Source of the DNA: Henriciella sp.
Lineage (GTDB): Bacteria > Pseudomonadota > Alphaproteobacteria > Caulobacterales > Hyphomonadaceae
Direction: 5' to 3'
NCBI GenBank assembly: GCA_021776655.1
Contig: JAJFFK010000023.1
Coordinates: 1 to 64,000 of the forward strand
Length of the DNA stretch: 64,000 bases
Part shown: positions 15,550 through 23,900 of the stretch, piece by piece
How the letters are laid out: the number at the start of each line of letters is the position of its first letter
Numbering within the stretch: the stretch's first letter is position 1
Notes under the pieces: generated by a model
Databases searched by the model: none
Told to the model about the DNA's origin: nothing
Seen by the model: the letters and a program-made list of their open reading frames with translations, nothing else
Made by a program: the position numbers and the translations under genes

Positions 15550-17019
15550 GTGACCAAGGTCACTCTCAACCTGCACCCGTCAGCTGGCAAAGGTGGCCCA
15601 ACACCGCCGCCCGCAAAGCCGCTATACGAGAAGCGTCGCCAAATCTACCCGAAACTTGCCCACGGAAACTTCCGGATGGTCAAATGGGTCGTGATGGCGG
15701 TTTCTCTAGGCGTATATTACCTGATTCCATGGCTGCGCTGGAACCGTGGTGAAGGCATTCCAAACCAAGCTGTGCTGGCTGATTTTGGTAGCGAGAAATT
15801 CTACTTCTTTTTCATCGAGATCTGGCCGCAAGACATTCACTATCTCGCTGGTCTGCTGATCTTCGCATCGCTTGGTCTATTCCTCGTGACATCACTGCTT
15901 GGCCGGGTCTGGTGCGGCTATACCTGCCCGCAAACGGTTTGGACGGATCTCTATATTTGGGTCGAGCGAGCCTTTGAGGGCGACCGGGCCGCGCGCATCC
16001 GGCTCGACAAGGCCCCGATGAGTGCCAACAAGTTGATCCGCAAGACCGGCAAGCACGTAGTCTGGCTCATCATCGCGTTTTGGACCGGCGGCGCATTCAT
16101 CCTGTATTGGCACGACGCACCAACAGTTGCGCGTGGCTGGTTCACAGGTGAGGCACCCCTATCAGCCTATTGGTTTGCCGGCATTTTGACTTTGATGACC
16201 TACTTTCTTGCCGGTTACCTGCGCGAACAGGTTTGCACCCACATGTGCCCCTGGCCGCGTATTCAGGGCGCGCTGACAGACGAGCATGCGCTGAACGTAA
16301 CCTATCGCTATGATCGCGGCGAACCCCGCGCACCGCATCGCAAAGGCGAAAGCTGGGAGGAGCGCGGCGATTGTATTGATTGCAATCAGTGTGTTCAGGT
16401 CTGTCCAGTGGGGATTGATATCCGCGACGGACCACAGCTGGAATGCATCCATTGTGCGCTTTGCATTGATGCCTGCGACCAGATGATGACCCGGATCGGG
16501 CGTCCAACGGCCCTGATCGCTTATGATACCGATGTCGCCGTTGCGACCCGCGCGGCGGGTCAAACACCGCCTAAGCATCGTCTGCTGCGCGCGCGCACAT
16601 TGCTCTATACCGGACTGCTGGTGATTATTGGCGCGCTCATGGTCTTTGGTCTGTCGACCAAGGCGACATTCGAGGTGAACATCCTCAAAGACCGGTCGCC
16701 GCCCTTTGTGCGCCTGTCGAGCGGTGACATCCGCAACGGTTACACATTGAAATTGGTCAACAAGACCACGATATCTCGTGATATGACCCTATCGATTGAA
16801 GGGCTGGATGAAGCCACATTCAGGATTATTGGCATTGACCCTGAAGGTGTCACCAGCCTGAACCTGCAAGTGCCTCCACACGGTGTTGATCGCTATCGCA
16901 TACTGGTGACTGCACCGGCCAATGACAGCGACCCGCAAACCACGTTCACGCTGCATATTACCGACACAGAAAATGGCGAGAGCCACGCGAACCGAACCTC
17001 GTTCAGGAGGCCGAACTAA
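15550..17019 (+). CDS. ccoG: Cytochrome c oxidase accessory protein CcoG (RdxA/FixG)
   Basis: A 489-aa membrane iron-sulphur protein implicated in copper reduction for cbb3 assembly. Five hydrophobic segments flank two cysteine clusters: a VWCGYTCPQTVWTD motif near residue 119 and EQVCTHMCPWPRIQ near 228, then a 2[4Fe-4S] ferredoxin domain CIDCNQCVQVCP...CIHCALCIDACDQ (near 275-315). The C-terminal third is the immunoglobulin-like FixG_C domain. The start codon is GTG at 15550, behind AGGAGTATC; the gene follows ccoP by 9 bp and its TAA shares a base with the ccoH ATG. Confidence 0.95.
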   Translation: MTKVTLNLHPSAGKGGPTPPPAKPLYEKRRQIYPKLAHGNFRMVKWVVMAVSLGVYYLIPWLRWNRGEGIPNQAVLADFGSEKFYFFFIEIWPQDIHYLAGLLIFASLGLFLVTSLLGRVWCGYTCPQTVWTDLYIWVERAFEGDRAARIRLDKAPMSANKLIRKTGKHVVWLIIAFWTGGAFILYWHDAPTVARGWFTGEAPLSAYWFAGILTLMTYFLAGYLREQVCTHMCPWPRIQGALTDEHALNVTYRYDRGEPRAPHRKGESWEERGDCIDCNQCVQVCPVGIDIRDGPQLECIHCALCIDACDQMMTRIGRPTALIAYDTDVAVATRAAGQTPPKHRLLRARTLLYTGLLVIIGALMVFGLSTKATFEVNILKDRSPPFVRLSSGDIRNGYTLKLVNKTTISRDMTLSIEGLDEATFRIIGIDPEGVTSLNLQVPPHGVDRYRILVTAPANDSDPQTTFTLHITDTENGESHANRTSFRRPN

Positions 17020-17525
17020 TGCCCACGACTATGACGCCTGCATCCTCACGCCCCAAGAAGGAACTCACTGGTCGCCATGTCCTGTATTGGATGGTCGGGT
17101 TTTTCGCGATCATGTTCGTCGTAAATGGTATTTTTCTATTTCACGCGATCACCAGCTTCCCCGGCGAGGACGTGAAGAAATCCTACCTTCAGGGCCTGAC
17201 CTATAACCAGACGCTCGACGCGCGCGCGCGGCAAGTTGATCTCGGCTGGCAAGCTGAGATAGGCGTCACAGATGGCACACTTATCTTGCAACTCGACGAC
17301 AAATATGACGTCCCCGTATCGGGCCATGAGGTTATTGGCTCGCTACGCCGTCCGGCAACACAGCGCGCCGATATCAGTCTGCATTTCAACGCCGGACGAA
17401 ACGGCGTGTACACAGCCGATACAGGCGCCATCGAACCGGGCCGCTGGGACGTACGACTAAATGTGTCTGATCCCGACACCGGTCAGATTGTCTTCTCGGC
17501 GCGAAAAACAATTATTGTCAGATGA
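17019..17525 (+). CDS. ccoH: FixH/CcoH family protein
   Basis: A 168-aa protein with one N-terminal membrane helix (LYWMVGFFAIMFVVNGIFLFHAI) and a periplasmic domain with the FixH pattern (FPGEDVKKSYLQGLTYNQTLDARARQVDLGW). CcoH is needed for stable cbb3 assembly and associates with CcoN or CcoI. Its start overlaps the ccoG stop (TAATG) and its stop overlaps the ccoI start (ATGA), so the three are translationally coupled. Confidence 0.93.
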   Translation: MPTTMTPASSRPKKELTGRHVLYWMVGFFAIMFVVNGIFLFHAITSFPGEDVKKSYLQGLTYNQTLDARARQVDLGWQAEIGVTDGTLILQLDDKYDVPVSGHEVIGSLRRPATQRADISLHFNAGRNGVYTADTGAIEPGRWDVRLNVSDPDTGQIVFSARKTIIVR

Positions 17526-19744
17526 CGGCACTCGCTGCACCTCACGCCGATGGATGCCCATCCGGCCTCGCCCCGCCAGACGGCTCGCAACAAGACGATG
17601 TCAGCGCATTTGTCCGGCGTACGAAGGGAGTCAATCACCTCGACCTGCTGGTGCGCGGGGCCAAATGCGGCGGATGTCTGTCCAAGATTGAAGGCGCAGT
17701 CAATGCTCTATCAGGGGTTGATACCGCCCGGCTCAACCTTTCTAACGGTCGTATGTCGGTGACCTGGCAGGGCGCACTCACCGGTCATCAGATCACAACG
17801 TCGATCGCGTCGCTGGGCTATGGCGTCAGTGCCTATAGCGGTGAGGCCGTCGCTTCCACCGAACAGACAGAAGAGCGCCAGCTCCTGATTGCCATGGGCG
17901 TGGCAGGCTTTGCTGCGGCCAATATCATGCTGCTCTCGATCTCAGTCTGGGCCGGGGTTGGCGAGATGGGCAGCGCGACACGCCAGACGATGCACGCCAT
18001 ATCCGGGCTCATCGCCTTCCCGGCTGTGCTGTTTTCTGGCCGCCACTTTTTCAAATCTGCATGGGCGGCGCTCAAGCATCGACACGTCAATATGGACGTG
18101 CCGATTTCACTCGCCGTCATTCTGGCCTTCTCGACCAGCGTTTGGGAGACAATGGCCGGGGGTCCGCACGCCTATTTTGATGCCTGTGTAATGCTGCTTT
18201 TCTTCTTGCTGATCGGGCGCTTCCTCGATGCAAGACTGCGCCGCCGAGCCTATGCTGCGGCGCATGATCTGGCGGCCTTGCAAAACCGGTCCGTTACACG
18301 AATTGATCAAACCGGTGCAGCTTCGGCGGCGCGCGCGGAAAATATCACAGCCGGTGATCAACTCTTGCTCGCCTCGGGCGAACGCGCCGTGATCGACATG
18401 CAGATCATCCACGGTGACAGCGAAGTTGATGAAAGCATGGTCACCGGCGAAAGCCTGCCCAATCGAATATTGCCGGGAGCAACCCTGTACGCCGGGTCGG
18501 TCAATCTCGGCCAACCCCTGACCGGCACCGCACTGAAAGCAGCTTCTGATTCAGTCTTGTCTGATATTGCCCGCATGTTGGAGGCAGGCGAGCAGCGTAA
18601 ATCAGCCTATCGCAAGATCGCTGACCGGGCTGTCTCTCTCTATGTCCCCTTCGTCCATACGACCGCTGCACTGGCCTTCTTGAGTTGGCTTGTGATCGGC
18701 GGCGATGTCCGCGTCGCCATCATGATCGCTGTTTCAACCCTGATCATCACGTGTCCCTGCGCTCTCGCGCTGGCCGCCCCGGTTGCACAAGTTGTCGCGT
18801 CTGGCCGCTTGTTCAAGTCAGGTATTTACCTGAAATCCGGCGATGCCCTGGAGCGAATTGCTGCGATTGATCATATCGTCTTTGACAAGACCGGCACGCT
18901 GACGATTGGTGCACCGCAATTGATCGAGGGTGATGCCAGCGCAGCGGCCCTGCCAGAAGCTGCCCGGCTCGCCCGCGCCAGTCGCCACCCGCTATCGCGT
19001 GCTTTGGTAGCCGCTGCCGGACCGGGTGACATTGCACCCTCGGTCACCGAACAGTCTGGTCTCGGTCTGGAAGCCGACATAGACGGCGTTCACTACCGCC
19101 TGGGATCGGCAGAATGGGTCGGGATAGACAAGCGGTCAGCCAGCGATGGGCCAACCTTGTGGTTCGCGGCAGGCGATGCGGCTCCAGTGCAATTTCGCTT
19201 CATTGACAAGCCTCATTCAGACGCCGCCGCCACGATCAGGCAACTCAAGAGTATGGGCATTGGCGTCGAGATATTATCCGGGGATAAGCCGCAAGCCGTC
19301 TCTACCCTCGCCGTGCAACTCGAGATCGAAACCTGGACAGCAGAGGCGACGCCGCAAAGCAAGGCTGACCATCTGGAAACCTTGCGGCAGGCCGGCAAGT
19401 CTTTGTTGATGGTCGGCGACGGGTTAAATGATGCCGGTGCGATGTCACTCGCGTATGCTTCGCTAGCGCCAGGCGGCGCGATGGATATCAGCCAAGCGGT
19501 GAGTGATGCGGTCTATTCCGGCGGGATCAGTTCAATTCTTGAAATCCTCAAGACCTCGAAGCTTGCCCGCCAAACCATGTTGCAGAATTTTGGCCTTGCA
19601 GCGGTGTATAATCTCATCGCTGTGCCGATCGCGGTGACCGGGCATGTGACGCCGCTGATCGCCGCGATTGCAATGTCCGCATCGTCACTGATCGTGACCC
19701 TAAATGCCTTACGCATCTCCCTGCCAAAGCGGGCCACAGCATGA
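17522..19744 (+). CDS. ccoI: Copper-exporting P1B-type ATPase for cbb3 oxidase assembly (CcoI/FixI)
   Basis: A 740-aa heavy-metal ATPase. An N-terminal metal-binding domain contains GAKCGGCLSKIEGAV near residue 46, the transmembrane transport site is TCPCALALAAPVAQ near 410, the actuator loop is MVTGES near 304, phosphorylation occurs at the aspartate of FDKTGTLT near 456, and the hinge is MVGDGLNDAGAM near 637. CcoI delivers copper to the periplasm for the CuB centre rather than giving general resistance. Position between ccoH and ccoS separates it from CopA. The start overlaps ccoH by 4 bp and the end overlaps ccoS by 4 bp. Confidence 0.95.
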   Translation: MTALAAPHADGCPSGLAPPDGSQQDDVSAFVRRTKGVNHLDLLVRGAKCGGCLSKIEGAVNALSGVDTARLNLSNGRMSVTWQGALTGHQITTSIASLGYGVSAYSGEAVASTEQTEERQLLIAMGVAGFAAANIMLLSISVWAGVGEMGSATRQTMHAISGLIAFPAVLFSGRHFFKSAWAALKHRHVNMDVPISLAVILAFSTSVWETMAGGPHAYFDACVMLLFFLLIGRFLDARLRRRAYAAAHDLAALQNRSVTRIDQTGAASAARAENITAGDQLLLASGERAVIDMQIIHGDSEVDESMVTGESLPNRILPGATLYAGSVNLGQPLTGTALKAASDSVLSDIARMLEAGEQRKSAYRKIADRAVSLYVPFVHTTAALAFLSWLVIGGDVRVAIMIAVSTLIITCPCALALAAPVAQVVASGRLFKSGIYLKSGDALERIAAIDHIVFDKTGTLTIGAPQLIEGDASAAALPEAARLARASRHPLSRALVAAAGPGDIAPSVTEQSGLGLEADIDGVHYRLGSAEWVGIDKRSASDGPTLWFAAGDAAPVQFRFIDKPHSDAAATIRQLKSMGIGVEILSGDKPQAVSTLAVQLEIETWTAEATPQSKADHLETLRQAGKSLLMVGDGLNDAGAMSLAYASLAPGGAMDISQAVSDAVYSGGISSILEILKTSKLARQTMLQNFGLAAVYNLIAVPIAVTGHVTPLIAAIAMSASSLIVTLNALRISLPKRATA

Positions 19745-19911
19745 CAGTTATTATCTATTTGATCCCGGTTGCGCTTGGCCTTGGCGGGCTTGGACTTGCT
19801 GGCTTTCTGTGGGCCGCATCAAGTGGCCAATTTGATGACCCCGATGGCGCCGCAAACCGGATCCTGATCGACGAAGATGTGCCGCTGGTCGACAAGATCA
19901 CCAAGACCTAA
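19741..19911 (+). CDS. ccoS: cbb3-type oxidase assembly protein CcoS
   Basis: A 56-aa protein read directly from the sequence, starting at the ATG that overlaps the ccoI stop. It has one helix (VIIYLIPVALGLGGLGLAGF) followed by the CcoS pattern LWAASSGQFDDPDGAANRIL, with the conserved GQFDD-x-G-x-x-R-IL core. CcoS is required for insertion of heme b and CuB into CcoN. It closes the ccoNOQP-GHIS cluster. Confidence 0.94.
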   Translation: MTVIIYLIPVALGLGGLGLAGFLWAASSGQFDDPDGAANRILIDEDVPLVDKITKT

Positions 19912-20092
19912 TCGACCAACGGCGATTTAGGGTCAGGACCTATTAATTTGGTGCTTTCTATGGTCTCACTTTCCGCGCTGGACGGCGTCGAAAACGCTTG
20001 AAAATGCTCGCAGCTTTTGTCACTCATGAAAACCTTGGCGTTGCGGCAATTGGCGACTTATGTTCAGCCTATATCGGTGGGAGTCTTGGAAG

Positions 20093-20794
20093 ATGTCTGT
20101 TCCGAATACGATCAAGGTCGATGTTCATATCTGGACACTCGATGTTTCTGACGCAGAGCTTGCCGCGCTGGAGCGTCTGTTATGCGCCGATGAACGCACA
20201 CGTGCAGCGCGATTTTTCCACCGTCAAGACGCGGCGCGATGGACGGTGTCGCGGGGCCGTATGCGTCAGGCATTGGGCGCGGCAACTGCATCTGATCCGG
20301 CGTGCCTGATCTTTGCAGAAGAACCACATGGGCGTCCGACGATGTCTTGCGGCGATAGCGCCCTGTCATTCAATCTCTCACACTCTGGCGCATTAGGGTG
20401 TTTGGCACTCTGCTGGCAAGCCCGTGTCGGCGTCGATATTGAACAGACCAGATCATTGAACGAAGACGAGATGAACTGGCCCCTGTCCGCCGCTGAACGA
20501 TCCGTTCTTGCAACCTGCTCAAGGGCAGCAAAGACTGATCGGTTCTTCCGGTTCTGGACGCTGAAAGAAGCTTTCATGAAGGCCGATGGACGGGGGGCCT
20601 CGCTGCCAACGGACAGCTTTGATATCGGTTGGAGCGATGCTGGCGATGCGCGCTTGCTACAGCTTCACGATCAGCCAGAGGCGCCGGCACAATGGCGATT
20701 TTCCGAGCACAGCCCATTGCCCGACTACCACGCTGCATTGGCCGCAAAAACAGATGGCCACGCTGTTTCTGTGGCGTGGCATGATATATGCTAG
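20093..20794 (+). CDS. Sfp-type 4'-phosphopantetheinyl transferase
   Basis: This enzyme moves phosphopantetheine from CoA to the serine of carrier domains. The 233-aa product has the family core: LSFNLSHSGALGCLAL near residue 93, VGVDIEQTR near 114 (magnesium-binding aspartate and glutamate) and the FWTLKEAFMKADGRG block near 157-171 (WxxKEaxxKa). Length and the first motif place it with the broad Sfp/EntD type rather than AcpS. The ATG at 20093 is chosen because the preceding in-frame ATG has no ribosome site; the choice is not certain. It is followed 176 bp later on the same strand by the NRPS-PKS genes, whose two carrier serines are the obvious targets. Confidence 0.93.
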   Translation: MSVPNTIKVDVHIWTLDVSDAELAALERLLCADERTRAARFFHRQDAARWTVSRGRMRQALGAATASDPACLIFAEEPHGRPTMSCGDSALSFNLSHSGALGCLALCWQARVGVDIEQTRSLNEDEMNWPLSAAERSVLATCSRAAKTDRFFRFWTLKEAFMKADGRGASLPTDSFDIGWSDAGDARLLQLHDQPEAPAQWRFSEHSPLPDYHAALAAKTDGHAVSVAWHDIC

Positions 20795-20812
20795 TTAACG
20801 AGATATCGATTT

Positions 20813-20852
20813 GTTCAATCTACGCCGCTGCTTGGGTCGATTTGGATTGAAC
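20813..20852 (+). promoter_or_regulatory. Inverted repeat before the NRPS-PKS operon
   Basis: GTTCAATC (20813-20820) and GATTGAAC (20845-20852) form a perfect 8-bp inverted pair with a 24-bp spacer in the 176-bp gap before the NRPS gene. The gap is visibly richer in A+T than the genes on both sides, and no terminator-like hairpin with a T-run was seen. The pair may be an operator; this is inference. The NRPS ATG at 20971 is preceded by GAGGGACAA. Confidence 0.35.
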
Positions 20853-20970
20853 TAGTCATTGCGATTGGGCCAGATCTTCCGATCTCGGATAATCCATCGC
20901 TAATTTGGCTTGATTTTATGAACCAAATCCTAGGGCCAATGGTTTATACGGGTAGAATGACGAGGGACAA

Positions 20971-23900
20971 ATGGTAGAGTTGCGGGCTGTATTCATTGGG
21001 ACGGGGCGATTGCTTATCGCCTGCGCAGAGCAGTGGACCGCGAGCGGCCACACGCTGCACGGCGTAATATCCGACTGTCCAGATGTCTCCACTTGGGCGC
21101 GCGAGAATCAGATCCCGCGCCTATCTGTCGCCGAAGATCAGACCGCTTGGTTATCACGCGCGCCGTTCGATTACCTGTTCAGCGTGATCAACCATGCGAT
21201 CATTCCATCGGAAGTTCTGGCGCTGCCACGCCGCCGTGCGATCAATTATCACGATGCGCCGCTGCCGCACTATTCCGGCTTTAACGCGACCTCATGGGCA
21301 ATCATGGAGGGGGCCAAGCAACATGGCGTGACCTGGCATGAAATGTCGGACGCAGTAGATAGCGGCGGTATTCTGGTTCAGAAAATGATCGATATCACGC
21401 CTAATGATACCGGTTTCACACTTGGCGTGAAATGTATCGAAGCGGGCCTTGAAAGCTTCACAGAGCTGCTCGGCTTGCTCAGTGGTGAAGCGACAAGTGG
21501 CCGCCCCATGCCGGTGCAGACGCAAGGGCCACGTCAGGATTTTCACCTGCGCTCCGACCGTCCTGAGCTTGGCTTGATTGATCTGGCACAACCAGCAAGC
21601 CATTCGCACGCCCTGATCCGCGCGCTTGATCTCGGCATGGATGACAATTGGATGTGCCGCCCGAAATTGGCGCTGTCAGACCGTATGCTGGTCATTGGCG
21701 AAGCCAAGATCACACAATCGAACGGCGCATCTGCTGGAGAAGTGCTGGCGATGAATACAGACAGCCTGACCGTGGCGACCAGCGATGACGCCCTGATCTT
21801 GCGCGATCTGACTGACGTGTCCGGCTCACCTGTCGATCTATCCAGCCTTGGCTTACAGGTTGGCCAGACCCTCGCGCCTGAACTGGCGCTTGTCAGCGAC
21901 GCCGCCGCAGCCTTTGATGCTAAGCGCAGCAAGTCTGAGCGTTTCTGGGTCAAGCGGTTGGCCAGCCAGCATGGCCCGGCACTCGCCGAACTGATCGCGC
22001 ATAACGGACCTGCGACCCCAGCCGTGGATCAACGCACATTGCCCGCGAACCTCGGCTCAGTTGCCCCCCTTGCTGCACTGGCGACCTATCTTGCGCGCAC
22101 CGGAGAAGAGGCTGCTTTTGATGTCGCCCGTCATCAATCGGCACAAGCCGATCACCCAAGCGCCTATGCAACGGCGCTGCCTTTGCGCCTCACACCGGAC
22201 TTGAGCGCGACGTTCACCAAGCTCTGCCAGCACGTGACCGATGAGCAGGCGCTGCAGGACAAACATGTCACTTATGCGCGTGATATTCGCCTGCGCTATC
22301 AGGCTTTACGCGATATCGCGGATCAGACCGACGCGCTGACCATCGGGGTTCGCCAGGCAGACGCCCTCGCGCTGGCCCCGCATCAAGCGCTGGTTGAGGG
22401 CACTCACCTGACACTCGTACTGGGCGAACCCGGACAGGCATTTGGTTGGGTCTATGACCAGAGCGCGATGTCGCAAGTCGCCTTCACAGCCTTCGCTGAC
22501 CGTATAGATACGCTGCTTGCCGATGTGGCGGCCCACCCAGATCACACGCTTGGCGACTTGCAAATCCTGCCCGCGCCGGAACAAGAATGCTTGCTGACGA
22601 CCTGGCAGGACACCGCTGTGCCATATGACGACACTGCCTGCATCCACACATTGTTCGAGGCGCAAGTCGCCCGCACACCGGACGCGGCGGCGATCGTCTT
22701 CAATGATGATAGCCTGACCTATCGCGAGCTTGACCTGCGGGCCAATCAGGTCGCCCAGCGCCTACAGTCTGAAGGGATCGGTCCCGACGATCTGGTTGCG
22801 ATCTGTATCGAGCGCTCGCTTGACCTGATGATCGGACTGCTGGGGATATTGAAAGCTGGCGGCGGCTACGTGCCGCTGGACCCGGTCTATCCACGCGAAC
22901 GCCTTGGCTTGATGCTCGAGGACGCGAAGGCGAAAGTCGTGCTCACACAGCGCCATCTGAGTTCACGATTGCCGACGCATGGCGGCGCTCAAATCGCGAT
23001 TGAAGATATCGCAATCGATGGCTCTGGAGCGCGCCCAGCCTCCGCTGTGACTTCGAACAATCTGGCTTATGTGATCTTCACATCAGGCTCCACCGGTCGC
23101 CCGAAAGGCGTGATGGTTGAGCACCGCACGGTCGCAAACTTCTTCACCGGCATGGACCAGGTGATCGGGACAGACCCCGGTGTCTGGCTCGCGGTAACCA
23201 GCGTGTCGTTCGACATCTCCGTGCTTGAACTTTTCTGGACCCTGGCCCGTGGGTTCAAGACCGTGATCCAGGCCGAAAGCGACCGTACATCCCTGGTCAA
23301 TGGAGCAGATGATGCGACCGCGCAGGTCACGGCCACATCCCAACCGATGGAATTTGGCCTGTTCTATTTCTCCGCCGATCAAGGCAGCGCCGAGCCCGGC
23401 AAAGCTTACCGCTTATTGCTGGAAGGTGCACGCTTTGCCGATGCAAACGGGTTTAGCGCCGTGTGGACGCCGGAACGTCATTTCCACGAATTTGGCGGAC
23501 TTTATCCCAACCCCGCCGTGACCACCGCCGCCCTCGCAACGATCACCAAGAATGTTGCGCTACGGGCAGGCAGCTGCGTCTTGCCGCTGCATAATCCGCT
23601 ACGTGTTGCCGAAGATTGGGCCGTGATTGACCAATTGTCAGGTGGCCGGGTTGGCTTGTCCTTCGCCTCTGGCTGGCACGTCAATGATTTCGCCTTCATG
23701 CCGGACAATTACGAGCGCCGCCGCGAGATCATGCTGGAGAGCATCGAAATCGTAACCAAGCTATGGCGCGGTGAGGAGGTCACCGTTCCAAACGGCAATG
23801 GCGACCCGATCTCTGTCAGCGTTCTACCGCGTCCGGTACAGGAAAAGCCACCCATGTGGATTGCCGCAGCAGGCAGCCCCGACACCTTCAAGATGGCAGG

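Noticed and set aside
19928-19950. Imperfect palindrome TTAGGGTCAGGACCTATTAA after ccoS, resembling some IS ends
   Set aside because: No second end, target duplication or transposase sequence is visible; could be chance.
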